Positions 1 to 9,899 of a stretch of 64,000 nucleotides of DNA are shown here, one piece after another; positions within the stretch are counted from its first letter, which is position 1, and each line of letters starts with the position of its first letter. The position numbers and the translations under genes were made by a program. This DNA is from Hyphomicrobium sp. (lineage in GTDB: Bacteria; Pseudomonadota; Alphaproteobacteria; Rhizobiales; Hyphomicrobiaceae): contig JAEUME010000018.1 of the NCBI GenBank assembly GCA_016793445.1, positions 124,001 through 188,000 of the forward strand, read 5' to 3'. A model generated the notes under the pieces. It saw nothing but the letters and a program-made list of their open reading frames with translations, had not been told where the DNA came from and made no database searches.

Positions 1-1
1 G

Positions 2-1447
2 CTCGACATTGCCTCCGTGGATACGCGCCGCACCTATTTGACCCGTCAAGACGCGCAGGCTTCCGGCCAGGAACGCAAGTCCCTTGAGGATCAGATCGAA
101 GCCTTGCGCGATCAGAAGGCCGCAGCCGACGCGCAAATCAGTGCCGCAGAGACGCAAAGGACGCTGATTGCAAATCTCGCGCAGTTACCTACCCGCCCCG
201 CACCGGCCACCTCGGGCGGGCTGGGCGAGGACTGGCAGCGCATTCTTTCGCTCATCGCGCAAGGGTCGAGCGAGGCCTCGCGCGCTTTGATAGAGGCTCA
301 AGGGAAGGTGCGCGCGCTCGAGCGTCAGATCGAGGATCTTGAAAAGAAGCTTTCGCTTCTGGCGCCTGCCAAGACCGAGCAGACGGAAGTCAAGGTTCAC
401 GTCGAGGCGGCCTCGCCGTTGGAGGCAGATCTCATCGTGCGCTATCAGATCGAAAGCGCATCCTGGGCACCGCTTTATGATGCCCGGCTCAATACCGGAT
501 CCAAGACGGCGCCAGCGACACTTGAGTTGGTACGCCGCGCATCAATCTCGCAGCGGTCCGGCGAGGATTGGCCGGATGTGCAGATCGAACTGTCGACCGC
601 GCGCCCATCGGGTGGCGCGTCGGCTCCTCAACTGCAGACGCAGACAGTCGATTTCGAGCCTGAGCCCGGTCCCGTTCCGGTCGCAAAAGCGAAGCGGGCG
701 ATGGCGCGCGACAGAAGCGAGGCAGATGGCATGGCCATGGAAATGCCGGCCGAGATCGTGGCGGCTGCGCCAGCTCCCCAGACCGAGCCTATTGAAGAGC
801 AGCACGCCGAAATCACGGTTGCACCGTTCGAGGCAACGTTCGCAGTTTCTGGCCGCGTGACGATTGCGGGAACGGGCGAGGCCAAACGCGTGGTTTTGAC
901 GACTGAAACGGCCGAGCCGCAGCTCTTCGCCCGCACGGTGCCAAAGGCAGATCCCAAGGCTTATGTCTATGCGCGCCTGTCCTTCGCCAAGGGCACGCCG
1001 CTGCTCCCCGGCCAGGTCTATCTGTTCCGCGACGGCACGTTTGTAGGTACAGGTTCGATCCCCTTGCTCAGTCCGGGCGAGAGCCACGATTTGGGCTTTG
1101 GTATCGACGATCAGATAAAGGTGCGCCACGCCGTGGTTGAGGAACGGCGCGGCGAGACGGGCCTCATCACATCCTCGCGCACCGACGTGCGCAACTACCG
1201 TGTTACCATCAAGAACATGCACGAACGCCCCATCCAGCTTGAGATGATCGATCAGGTCCCTGTTGCGCTCAACCAGGACATCAAGGTCGATTACACAGGC
1301 AAGAGCCAGCCCACCAAAACCAACCTCGACGACAAGCGCGGGCTGATGTCGTTTGAAGCGAAATTTGAACCGGACGAAGAGAAGGTGTTCGAGTACGGCT
1401 ATAGGATCGCATGGCCGGCCGCGAAGGGCATCGTTTACGGGCAATAG
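2..1447 (+). CDS. DUF4139 domain protein, MuiA-like (5' truncated)
   Basis: The frame is open from the first bases of the window, so the gene starts upstream and only its last ~480 residues are seen. The visible part begins with a long coiled coil rich in Glu, Gln, Arg and Lys, followed by a beta-rich region with the SASWAPLYDARL stretch typical of the DUF4139 domain of the mucoidy inhibitor A (MuiA) family. In this family an N-terminal DUF4140 domain normally precedes the coiled coil; it would lie outside the window. The C-terminal half (PLLPGQVYLFRDGTFVGTG) fits DUF4139. The biochemical role of the family is not established; a cell-envelope function is inferred from the MuiA name. No partner gene is adjacent. 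Confidence 0.8.
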   Translation, partial: LDIASVDTRRTYLTRQDAQASGQERKSLEDQIEALRDQKAAADAQISAAETQRTLIANLAQLPTRPAPATSGGLGEDWQRILSLIAQGSSEASRALIEAQGKVRALERQIEDLEKKLSLLAPAKTEQTEVKVHVEAASPLEADLIVRYQIESASWAPLYDARLNTGSKTAPATLELVRRASISQRSGEDWPDVQIELSTARPSGGASAPQLQTQTVDFEPEPGPVPVAKAKRAMARDRSEADGMAMEMPAEIVAAAPAPQTEPIEEQHAEITVAPFEATFAVSGRVTIAGTGEAKRVVLTTETAEPQLFARTVPKADPKAYVYARLSFAKGTPLLPGQVYLFRDGTFVGTGSIPLLSPGESHDLGFGIDDQIKVRHAVVEERRGETGLITSSRTDVRNYRVTIKNMHERPIQLEMIDQVPVALNQDIKVDYTGKSQPTKTNLDDKRGLMSFEAKFEPDEEKVFEYGYRIAWPAAKGIVYGQ

Positions 1448-1793
1448 TGGGGTGTGCGCCCAGTGGTAGAGGCTGCGAGCCGGGCCTTAGGCGGTTGTTG
1501 CAAAAAATGTCGATCTTCAGGCGTCAAAGCAGCGCACTGGGCTTCGCCCTGGCGGAATGGCCTGCTTTGGGCTTGCCGCCCGGCGGAGTTCGATATAACC
1601 GGGCCAATTGAATTCGGGCGCCTGGCCTGCCGGGCGCCGATGGGCTGAACGCGAGAGCCGTTCCGGTTTGATGAAATCGCCAAGTATCGGAAAACCGTTT
1701 CCCACTTTCCGGAAGCACTCTAAAGAACGGGCGCCGGCCGAGTGCCGGGGCCTGGCGCGCGTCAAGCGTGCCTGAACGCAACAAGGATTGAGC
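1448..1793. other. Intergenic region upstream of purA
   Basis: About 345 bases without a convincing gene. It contains one copy of the dispersed AAAACCG-TTTCCCACTTT repeat (1681-1723, listed separately). The stretch 1460-1480 looks vaguely like a tRNA D-arm but no cloverleaf can be closed. The purA promoter should be here, but I could not assign one. Confidence 0.5.
1681..1723 (+). repeat. Dispersed intergenic repeat, copy 1
   Basis: The core GAAAACCGTTTCCCACTTTC followed by GGAAGCACTCTA matches copies near 4691 and 27957 in the same orientation. Similar short palindromic elements built on AAAACCGGTTCCCACTTTT are common between genes in Hyphomicrobiales genomes (general knowledge, not searched here). 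Confidence 0.7.
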
Positions 1794-3086
<1,293 letters not shown>

Positions 3087-3113
3087 CCCCGGCGCAGAGG
3101 AATCGATGAGCGG

Positions 3114-3641
3114 TCAACCGTCTCCTGTCTTTTGGCCGGGGCATGCGGAGATGATGCCGCGATAGCAGGCAAGGGCGCCATCCTGCAATTCGACGGCAAG
3201 AACGCGCGCGGGATCGACCGGACCCGGCAGCAGGATTTGTCCCGGCTTGACGGGCCTGAAGCCAAAGCGGCCATAATAGAGTTCATCGCCTACGAGGACG
3301 ACGAGCCGGACACCGTTGGCCTTCATATCCTCCAGCGCTTCGGCGACGAGGCGCCGGCCATAGCCCTGGCCGGCGAATTGCGGATCAACCGCAATGGGCC
3401 CGAGCAGCACCGCCCCCTGCGTGCCGCCGATGGTCACCTCGGTCAACCGCAAGGCCGCGATCACCCGGTCGCCCATCTCGGCCAGACGGCAGAACCGCGA
3501 ACGCGTTCCCGCCTTACCTTCACGAACACGATAGGCAGAGCGGGCATATCGCCCTGGTCCGAAAACGCGCGCATGAAGCGCCGAGATGGCGCCGAGGTCG
3601 CCCGGCCGCACGAGACGCGTGGAAGCAATTTGCTGCAGCAT
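3114..3641 (-). CDS. GNAT family N-acetyltransferase
   Basis: The 175-residue product has the GNAT fold signature: a central beta strand LLGPIAVDPQFAGQGYGRRL, where Q-G-Y-G-R is the acetyl-CoA pyrophosphate loop (Q/R-x-x-G-x-G/A), and a C-terminal YYGRFGFRPV strand typical of YhbS-like predicted acetyltransferases. The substrate is unknown. A longer frame starts at TTG 3674, but ATG 3641 (MLQQIASTRLVR) puts the first beta strand near the N-terminus as usual; neither start has a strong ribosome binding site. It converges on purA and lies directly downstream of the NUDIX gene on the same strand, so the two may be co-transcribed. Confidence 0.85.
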   Translation of the reverse strand: MLQQIASTRLVRPGDLGAISALHARVFGPGRYARSAYRVREGKAGTRSRFCRLAEMGDRVIAALRLTEVTIGGTQGAVLLGPIAVDPQFAGQGYGRRLVAEALEDMKANGVRLVVLVGDELYYGRFGFRPVKPGQILLPGPVDPARVLAVELQDGALACYRGIISACPGQKTGDG

Positions 3642-3719
3642 GCTTGTTATTTCTGATCCGTGGGCCGGCGGCAAAGAAGGTAAACGTTGGAGCGGATGAG
3701 ACGCGCTGGTCCGCCGCTT

Positions 3720-4178
3720 CTACCACACCTCGCTCAAAGCACGAGCCCGGGAGATTTCTGCAAGCCGCACTGGCACGGCTGGATCGGTATCATGCGGCAA
3801 TCGGCCCGCCTCGAAAAATGCAATGTCGGCTGGCGCGTTCACCATTCCAGCATCCAGACGCCGCCAGGACGGCACGAGGAACAGCGCTCTCTGGTCAAAC
3901 CGCGCGGCTTCGGTCCCTGCGTAGACGGCAAAAAGCGTCGCATCGCCAGCCCCCTCAAGGCCGGCGTCTTGAAAGAGCAGTCGTGAGAGTGCCCCGGCTG
4001 CCGTCTCCCCCTGTTCCACGATCCCACCGGGAAACTGCCACATGGCACTATCGGACAAGCGCACGAGTGCAACCCTTCCTTGCGCATCGCGCACGCAGGC
4101 GCGCACATCAAGGCTGAGGCTGCGCGACAGCCGCCAGTAGCTCTGGAACATTTTCCTCAGCAGTCTCTTGTGCGGCAA
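3720..4178 (-). CDS. NUDIX domain protein with altered Nudix box
   Basis: A 152-residue protein with a NUDIX fold: MWQFPGGIVEQGET and RLLFQDAGL cover the Nudix box at about residues 52-74. In the consensus G-x5-E-x7-R-E-U-x-E-E-x-G-U the last part should read REUXEEXGU, but here it reads RLLFQDAGL: the first Glu is Leu67 and the two metal-binding Glu are Gln70 and Asp71. Ordinary pyrophosphohydrolase activity is therefore doubtful; the protein may have altered activity or bind a nucleotide without cleaving it. The start is a TTG six bases after a clear GGAGG. It lies upstream of the GNAT gene on the same strand. Confidence 0.8.
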   Translation of the reverse strand: MPHKRLLRKMFQSYWRLSRSLSLDVRACVRDAQGRVALVRLSDSAMWQFPGGIVEQGETAAGALSRLLFQDAGLEGAGDATLFAVYAGTEAARFDQRALFLVPSWRRLDAGMVNAPADIAFFEAGRLPHDTDPAVPVRLAEISRARALSEVW

Positions 4179-4404
4179 TCGGTTCCTCCCTCAGCTCCAA
4201 GCCGTCCCTCGCGTTCGGGGCACACCATGGATCAGTCCTTGTGGTCCGTTTCGCCCGGGCTTGGCAAGCGGGCCGTGCGGGCCGCAGTTGTTATTCTGGT
4301 TGAGCACTTTTTCTCCCCCTGTCCTCAACTCAGTTGAGGGATTTTTTGCAGTCCCTCTGGATGACGCGTGCCGCTCAAAGAACGTCGTTCCGCACGAGTA
4401 TTTT

Positions 4405-4452
4405 TCTCTCTTTGTCATCCCGGCCGAGCGCAGCGAGAGCCGGGACCCAGGA
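4405..4452 (+). repeat. Palindromic repeat family B, forward copy
   Basis: Runs from the CTCTTTGTCATCCCGGCCGAGCG segment to CCGGGACCCAG. The same module recurs at about 57989-58034. Its two ends are the reverse complements of the ends of the module at 4483-4556, so the two are opposite orientations of one family. Confidence 0.7.
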
Positions 4453-4482
4453 GGGTGGCGGAAACGTATTTTTCGCTTGGCA

Positions 4483-4556
4483 CTGATGCACTGGGTCCCG
4501 GGTCGGCGCTGTGCCCGGATTGCATCCGGGCGCGCTTGCCCGGGATGACAAAATCT
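4483..4556 (-). repeat. Palindromic repeat family B, inverted copy
   Basis: Begins CACTGATGCACTGGGTCCCG and ends GCTTGCCCGGGATGACA; a close relative is at 57855-57925. Contains an internal GCCCGGATTGCATCCGGGC palindrome. It is in reverse orientation relative to the copy at 4405-4452. Confidence 0.7.
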
Positions 4557-4690
4557 TGTTTGTCATTCCGTCGAGCGCTTCGCGCATATGCCTCGTTGCC
4601 TCGGTCTCGAATGACGTTGTCCGGATGACGCCTGCCGCTCAAAGAACGTCATCCTGGCGAAGGCCGGATCCGCCCAAGTTTCGGCCGCAT

Positions 4691-4731
4691 TGGAAAACCG
4701 GTTTGACACTTTTTCCAAGACGCGCTCTAGC
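4691..4731 (+). repeat. Dispersed intergenic repeat, copy 2
   Basis: GGAAAACCGGTTTGACACTT then TTTCCAAGACGCGCTCTAG. It is diverged from copies 1 and 3 in the middle but keeps the AAAACCG start, the CACTTT core and the CTCTA end, in the same orientation. Confidence 0.55.
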
Positions 4732-4772
4732 GTAGCCCTTGTCCATCCGTCCGCACCCCGGCCGCATCCCGC

Positions 4773-5693
4773 ATGAAGACACCATTCACGCTCGCGCACT
4801 TCTCCGATGTCCACTTGTCGCCCATTACCGGGTTCGGGCCGCGGTATTGGAATGCCAAGCGCACACTCGGGTTTCTCAACTGGCAGCGCGGGCGCAAGCA
4901 TGTGCATGAACGCAGCGTCGCCGACCGGTTGATGGCCGATGCCATCGCGTTGCGCACCGACCACATCGCGATCACGGGCGATTTCATTAACCTGGGGCTG
5001 CCGTTCGAGTACGAGGCCGCCCTTGCCTGGCTCGAAGCTCTGGGATCGCCCGACACTGTCACTGTCGTACCGGGAAACCATGACGTTTACACGCGCCTTG
5101 CCGGACACCCCGGTATTGCGCGGTGGGCGGCCTACATGGGCTCGGAGGAGCAGTCGCTCGCCTTTCCGTTCGTGCGCCGCGTTGGCCCCTTGGCGCTCAT
5201 CGGTTTGAACTCGGCCATCGAGACGCCGCCGTTCGTCGCGGCAGGGCGGCTTGGCGCACATCAGATTGAGGTGGCGGGCGAGATGCTGGAGCGGCTCGCG
5301 GACGAGGACGTCATCCGCGTCGTTCTGATCCATCATCCGCCGTTGCCGGGACTCGCGAGCGCGCGACGCGCTCTGGCCGACGCCGCGCAATTCGCCCGTG
5401 TGCTGGAGCGCGCCGGCGCGGAACTCGTGCTCTACGGCCATAACCACCGCGAGCGTCTCAACTGGCACGTGCAAGCCGAAGGCGCCGAAGGCGCGCAGCC
5501 GATCCCGGTCATCGGCGTACCGTCTGCGTCAGCCTCGCGGACACACAAGGATGAGCCTTTGGGCCGCTACAACATCTTCACGTTCTTCGAAGGCGAAGGG
5601 AGACGGCGCATTCGCTATACTGTGCGCGGGCTGGCGGCGCCGGGTGGGGATATCGTCAAATTGTCGGAGAGTGTTTTGGAGATGCCGCCATGA
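4773..5693 (+). CDS. Metallophosphoesterase (calcineurin-like)
   Basis: A 306-residue cytoplasmic hydrolase of the dinuclear-metal calcineurin-like family. All signature motifs are present: FSDVHLS with Asp12 and His14, ITGDF with Asp70, PGNHDVYT at 100-107, the LIHHPPLP histidine, and YGHNHRE near the C-terminus. Family substrates include phosphodiesters such as cyclic nucleotides and nucleotide-sugars; the substrate here cannot be told. The stop overlaps the start of the following MFS gene in an ATGA, which suggests translational coupling. Confidence 0.9.
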   Translation: MKTPFTLAHFSDVHLSPITGFGPRYWNAKRTLGFLNWQRGRKHVHERSVADRLMADAIALRTDHIAITGDFINLGLPFEYEAALAWLEALGSPDTVTVVPGNHDVYTRLAGHPGIARWAAYMGSEEQSLAFPFVRRVGPLALIGLNSAIETPPFVAAGRLGAHQIEVAGEMLERLADEDVIRVVLIHHPPLPGLASARRALADAAQFARVLERAGAELVLYGHNHRERLNWHVQAEGAEGAQPIPVIGVPSASASRTHKDEPLGRYNIFTFFEGEGRRRIRYTVRGLAAPGGDIVKLSESVLEMPP

Positions 5694-6913
5694 GCGCCGT
5701 TAAACCCGAGGCATCCTCTGGCAAATGGTGGCTCGTGGTTCTTGCCGCAGCCTCGATCGCCGCCATCGCCATGGGATTGCGCCAGGTCATGGGCCTCTAC
5801 ATGAAGCCGATCTCCATGGATCTGGGGCTGGGGCGTCAGGTCTTCTCGCTTGCCATAGCCATTGCCAATCTCGTCTGGGGCGCCGCCGCACCCTTCGTCG
5901 GCGCCATTTCAGACCGCTATGGCGCCGGGCGCGTGGCGGTCATGGGCGGCGTGACGACGGCGATCGGGCTTTACATCACCTATGCGGCCCAAAGCGAATC
6001 CATGCTGCTTGTGGCCGGCATCTTCCTTGGACTGGGTGTTGCGGGCGCGGGCGTCAACGCCATGGTCGGTGCGGCGGCGCGGGCCGCTCCCGTCGAATTG
6101 CGGACTCAGGCCATCGCGACGCTCGGGATGGGCAGCGGCATAGGCATTCTGCTTGCGCTGCCCTTTGCGCATTTTTTGATCGAAGGTCTCGGCTGGAAAT
6201 CGAGCCTGCTCGTCTTGCTCGTCACCGCGCTGGCCATTCTTCCGCTGGCGTATCTGATCTCAGGACGGCCTGAGAAGCATGCCGCCGGAACACCGCCGCA
6301 ATCGCTTAGCGATGCGCTGAAGGAAGCCTTCAGTTTGCCGAGCTATTGGCTGCTCAACGCAGGCTTCTTCGTATGCGGGTTCCATGTTGCGTTCTTCAGC
6401 ACGCATTTGCCGGCCTACGTCGCCGATCAGGGGCTGGCGCCAGGCGTGGCGGTGATCGCGCTGACGGCGGTCGGGCTTGGCAATCTCGCGGGGACCTGGG
6501 CGGCCGGACAATCAGCCCGCTTCATCCCGAAGCGCTTGGGGCTGAGCATCATCTATTTTGACCGCGCGTTCGTGTTTCTCGGTTTCTTGTTTCTGCCGAT
6601 CAACTCGCAGAGCGTTGTCGCGTTAAGTTTCATTCTGGGGCTGCTGTGGCTTTCGACAATTCCACTGACCAGCGGACTGGTGGGAACGTTCTTCGGCGCG
6701 CAATGGATGACGATGCTGTATGGCATCGTTTTTTTCTCCCATCAGATCGGCTCGTTTCTCGGCGCGTGGTCTGCGGGGCTCGTGTTCGACGCCACCAAGT
6801 CTTATGATGTCATGTGGTGGGCGTCGGTGGCGCTTGCCCTTTTCGCGGCGGCCGTCCACCTGCCGATCCGTGAGGAAGGTGTCGTGCGGCCCGTTCCGCA
6901 ACCCGCAGAGTGA
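5690..6913 (+). CDS. MFS transporter
   Basis: A 407-residue integral membrane protein with about twelve hydrophobic helices arranged 6+6 with a cytoplasmic loop near residues 190-215. The SDRYGAGRVAVMGG sequence after helix 2 is the MFS loop 2-3 signature (D-R-x-G-x-R). It most resembles the monocarboxylate/oxalate-formate type of MFS carriers, but the substrate is unknown. The start overlaps the phosphoesterase stop, so the two are probably one transcription unit; whether they share a substrate is not shown. Confidence 0.88.
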   Translation: MSAVKPEASSGKWWLVVLAAASIAAIAMGLRQVMGLYMKPISMDLGLGRQVFSLAIAIANLVWGAAAPFVGAISDRYGAGRVAVMGGVTTAIGLYITYAAQSESMLLVAGIFLGLGVAGAGVNAMVGAAARAAPVELRTQAIATLGMGSGIGILLALPFAHFLIEGLGWKSSLLVLLVTALAILPLAYLISGRPEKHAAGTPPQSLSDALKEAFSLPSYWLLNAGFFVCGFHVAFFSTHLPAYVADQGLAPGVAVIALTAVGLGNLAGTWAAGQSARFIPKRLGLSIIYFDRAFVFLGFLFLPINSQSVVALSFILGLLWLSTIPLTSGLVGTFFGAQWMTMLYGIVFFSHQIGSFLGAWSAGLVFDATKSYDVMWWASVALALFAAAVHLPIREEGVVRPVPQPAE

Positions 6914-6940
6914 GATCGCGCCGTTTCAAAGGCTGGATGC

Positions 6941-7102
6941 ATGGAGCGACATGGCCGATTCATATTTCCCTCGTCCGTCCGCCCATGGGTGATGGCGGCA
7001 ACGGTGCTGTTCGTCGCTCTGGCGGTTGCGGGAATGGCTTGGCGCGGCAAAGCCATCTTGCTTGATCTTGCCGCCCTCTCGGATGCGGTCTGGTGCTTCT
7101 AG
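6941..7102 (+). CDS. Possible small single-span membrane protein
   Basis: A 53-codon frame starting ATG with an AAAGG stretch a few bases upstream. The predicted peptide has a basic N-terminus, a hydrophobic segment at about residues 16-32 (WVMAATVLFVALAVAGMAW) and a short C-terminal tail ending WCF. I do not recognise it. It sits between the MFS gene and the cobalamin riboswitch, about 100 bases before the riboswitch. The case rests on composition only. Confidence 0.4.
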   Translation: MERHGRFIFPSSVRPWVMAATVLFVALAVAGMAWRGKAILLDLAALSDAVWCF

Positions 7103-7202
7103 CGCTACGCGACGCACCGTTTTCAGGATGTGCAAGAGTGCAACAGTCAGCGGTTTGCCGCGCTTGACGCGTTCATTCCGATCTGTTTCTTATGCTGCTG
7201 TA

Positions 7203-7402
7203 ACGGTTCCGTCCGGAAAGTCACGTCCGGCCGGTGAAAATGGGAACACGGTGCGGACCCGCAAGGGTTCAAATCCGAGGCTGCCCCCGCAACTGTAAGC
7301 GGCAAGCTCTCAGCCACATTTGCCACTGACAGGGCCACGTATGGCCCAGTTCGGGAAGGCGGGTTGAAAGCGTCCGAGCCGCGAGCCAGGAGACCTGCCG
7401 TC
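7203..7402 (+). ncRNA. Cobalamin riboswitch
   Basis: The leader contains the two diagnostic parts of the RF00174 aptamer: the core GCCCCCGCAACTGTAAGCGG near 7283-7302 and the B12 box AGCCAGGAGACCTGCC at 7384-7399. Between them is the variable arm with GGGCCACGTATGGCCC. It precedes the BtuB-like receptor and the BtuFCD-like transporter, which fits repression of B12 uptake when adenosylcobalamin is abundant. The 5' boundary is approximate. Confidence 0.95.
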
Positions 7403-7529
7403 ACACGTCGCCCATCGTCCGTGCGGGGCGCGCGGAAGAGCGGACACCCGTAGTGGCGACTGATGCATGACCAGTTGGAAGACGCATCAGACGAAGCGGG
7501 GGCAGGTTGCATAATTCGAAACGATACAT

Positions 7530-7565
7530 CATCGGCAAGGACCCTCAGGGGTGGCGGTGCCGATG
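7530..7565 (+). promoter_or_regulatory. Leader hairpin between riboswitch and receptor gene
   Basis: CATCGGCA at 7530-7537 is perfectly complementary to TGCCGATG at 7558-7565, with a loop of 20 bases. It lies 128 bases after the B12 box and 80 bases before the start codon. It may be part of the expression platform, but no oligo-T tract follows, so it is not a classical terminator. Confidence 0.35.
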
Positions 7566-7645
7566 TCGGTTTCGAAGCAGAGCGAGCAAGTTCCCTAACG
7601 TGTGAAGCCCATTCCACCGGTCGCCATAACGACGGGGAACACACC

Positions 7646-9886
7646 ATGACGAGAAAAAAGACGTTGGCGCTGGCAATCGCAGGAGGAGTGCTGGCGCATC
7701 TTTCCGCCACGGCGGGCGCACGCGCGCAGGATGCACAGGTGGCTGAAGCGGAGCTGCCGCCCGTGATCGTTGAGGGCGCGACGTTGGAAGCCGCGCCCGT
7801 GGTCAAGGCCAAGCCCAAGACAAAGCCAAATCCGCAAAAGTCATCAGCGGCGGACGCGCCGCCACCCAAGCCCGCCAAAAAGCAGGCTGCCAAGAAGGCG
7901 CCAGTCGAGTCCTATTCGGCGCCGCCACCTGATTCGATGGGTGAGGCGGGTACGGATATGGGGCTCGATCTCCAGGCTGGTGGTAGCGCGAGCGATACGG
8001 CCACGGCCAATGCAGATGTTTCGGGCGTTCCCGCCCAACAGCTTGGCAGCGCGGTCTCGGTCGTCACGGCTGCGGATCTGAAGGCGCGTCAGGTGCGCAC
8101 CGCTGCGGAAGCCCTGCGCAGCCTTCCGGGTGTCTCCGTCAGCCAGCAGGGCGGCGCGCTGAACCTCACCGTGGTGCGCATCCGCGGTGCGGAAAGCAAT
8201 CAGACTCTCGTGCTGATCGATGGCGTGGAGGTCAATTCGGGAACCGATGGCTTCTTCGATTTCGCAAACCTCACGGTCGATGACATCGCCCAAATCGAGG
8301 TATTGCGGGGCCCCCAGAGCGGGCTCTACAGTTCCGGAGCCCTGGGTGGCGTCATCAACATCATCACGCGATCCGGCAAAGGACCGCTGACGTTGCGCGC
8401 CAGGGCGGAGGGCGGCTCGTTTGGCACGCGCGATGCCACGGTGGGAGTATCGGGCGGCACCGACCAGGCGCACGCCAGTCTTACCGTCTCGGGTCTCAAG
8501 ACCAATGGCTTTGATATTTCCGACGCCGGGACCGAGGATGACGGCGGCGAGTTGCGCACCTTGAGTTTCAGGGGCGGCGTGCTCGTTCTGCCTAACTTGA
8601 AGATCGACGGCACCCTGCGCGTCTCACACCGCGACGGCGACCGCGATGGCACCAACGACATTCGCGATGGCCTCTTCGTGGCTTCCGAGGAACGCTCCAC
8701 GTTCGCATCCGATCTTTGGCTGGGACGCGTGGAAGCCACGCTCGACACGTTCGATCGTACGTGGACGCACAACGTCTATCTCAGCGGCACCGAGACCGAT
8801 AACAGCGATCTCGATCTGGGGATCTTCTCGCCGCCCGAAGGCATGCCATCGCGCAATATTTCGACGACCAGCAAGTACGGCTATTTGTCGACCTACCGCC
8901 TTGGCGCCGGCAGCCCCGTGCAGCACTACGTCACCGGACTTTACGAGCATACGCGCGAAGCATTCGAGCAGCCGCTCGTTGCGCCCGGGGCCTTCGAGCG
9001 CGATCGCGACAGCGTGGCGGGCGAAATTCGCGGCGAATATTTCGATACCCTGACGTTGACGGGCAATGTTCGCCACGACAACAATGAGGGCTTTGAAGAT
9101 GCCACCACCTGGCGCGTGGCCGGCTCCCTCAGGATCGCGACACCGTTCCGTTTGCATTCCAGTGTAGGCACCGGCATCAAGTACCCTAGTTTTTCCGAGC
9201 AGTTCGGCGTGTTTTCCGGCTTCGTCGCAAATCCCAACCTGAAGCCCGAGCGCAGCCTGGGCTGGGATGTCGGTCTGGAGACCACCTTTCTAGGCGGCAA
9301 GGGCATTATTGACGTCACGTACTTCAACGCCAACCTGGAAGACGAGATCGACTTCGATTTCGTGCCGCCTGTGGGTGCGTGCGGCAGCACACCGTTCTGC
9401 TTCATCCCGTTCAACAGGACGGGCGAGAGCAAGCGTGACGGGGTGGAAGTCGCCGCCCGTCTCATCGTCATCGACGGATTGACGGTGGGCGCGGCCTACA
9501 CTTATCTCAATGCGCGCGAGAGCGATGGGCAGGAGGAGGTCAGGCGGCCTCCGCATTCCGGCCGCGCCGATCTCAACTATGTGTTCGATGGCGGTAAGGG
9601 TAATTTCAATCTTGCCGCCGTCTATAATGGACAGATGCAGGATCTCGGCTTCAGCGCCATTACATTCTCATCCGAACGCGTTACGCTTGATAGCTATTGG
9701 CTTGTGACTGCCGCTGCATCCTATGAGCTAACCCCCGGCGTGGAACTCTTCGGCCGCGTCGAGAATCTGCTCGATCAGGACTATGAGGAGGTCTTCGGCT
9801 TCAACACTGCGGGCCTTGCGGCTTACGCAGGTATGCGTTTCAAGCTCGAGGATCCCTCCACGCTGGAATGGGCCCAGTACAGGTAG
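7646..9886 (+). CDS. btuB: TonB-dependent vitamin B12 receptor, BtuB-like
   Basis: A 746-residue outer membrane receptor for cobalamin uptake, energised by TonB. ATG 7646 gives a signal peptide (MTRKKTLALAIAGGVLAHL, cleavage near ARAQD). A Pro/Lys/Ala-rich linker of about 100 residues follows, then the plug domain (SVVTAADLKARQVRTAAEAL, VRIRGAESNQTLVLIDGVEVN, EVLRGPQSGLYSSGALGGVIN) and a beta-barrel ending in GLAAYAGMRFKL. The longer frame back to 7463 has no signal peptide and is rejected. The linker between signal peptide and plug is longer than in Escherichia coli BtuB. The riboswitch and downstream BtuFCD genes make cobalamin the likely ligand. Confidence 0.93.
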   Translation: MTRKKTLALAIAGGVLAHLSATAGARAQDAQVAEAELPPVIVEGATLEAAPVVKAKPKTKPNPQKSSAADAPPPKPAKKQAAKKAPVESYSAPPPDSMGEAGTDMGLDLQAGGSASDTATANADVSGVPAQQLGSAVSVVTAADLKARQVRTAAEALRSLPGVSVSQQGGALNLTVVRIRGAESNQTLVLIDGVEVNSGTDGFFDFANLTVDDIAQIEVLRGPQSGLYSSGALGGVINIITRSGKGPLTLRARAEGGSFGTRDATVGVSGGTDQAHASLTVSGLKTNGFDISDAGTEDDGGELRTLSFRGGVLVLPNLKIDGTLRVSHRDGDRDGTNDIRDGLFVASEERSTFASDLWLGRVEATLDTFDRTWTHNVYLSGTETDNSDLDLGIFSPPEGMPSRNISTTSKYGYLSTYRLGAGSPVQHYVTGLYEHTREAFEQPLVAPGAFERDRDSVAGEIRGEYFDTLTLTGNVRHDNNEGFEDATTWRVAGSLRIATPFRLHSSVGTGIKYPSFSEQFGVFSGFVANPNLKPERSLGWDVGLETTFLGGKGIIDVTYFNANLEDEIDFDFVPPVGACGSTPFCFIPFNRTGESKRDGVEVAARLIVIDGLTVGAAYTYLNARESDGQEEVRRPPHSGRADLNYVFDGGKGNFNLAAVYNGQMQDLGFSAITFSSERVTLDSYWLVTAAASYELTPGVELFGRVENLLDQDYEEVFGFNTAGLAAYAGMRFKLEDPSTLEWAQYR

Positions 9887-9899
9887 CCGGGAGAACGCG

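Larger units (their letters stand above)
4179..4772. other. Repeat-rich intergenic region
   Basis: Almost 600 bases between the divergent NUDIX and phosphoesterase genes. It is dominated by palindromic repeats (4405-4452, 4483-4556, 4691-4731, listed separately). Short open frames here are on repeats and have no protein-like composition, so I call no gene. Confidence 0.6.

Noticed and set aside
542..1444. 300-codon minus-strand frame inside the DUF4139 gene
   Set aside because: Its composition (rich in Arg, Leu, His, Cys) is that of an antisense shadow and it matches no family I know.
1448..1480. Possible tRNA-like D-arm after the DUF4139 gene
   Set aside because: No matching acceptor stem or T-arm within 80 bases.
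4563..5474. 303-codon minus-strand frame across the repeats and the phosphoesterase gene
   Set aside because: Antisense to a well-supported gene and running into repeat DNA.
7265..7280. GGGTTCAAATCC resembles a tRNA T-arm
   Set aside because: It lies inside the cobalamin riboswitch and no acceptor stem, anticodon arm or D-arm can be formed around it.
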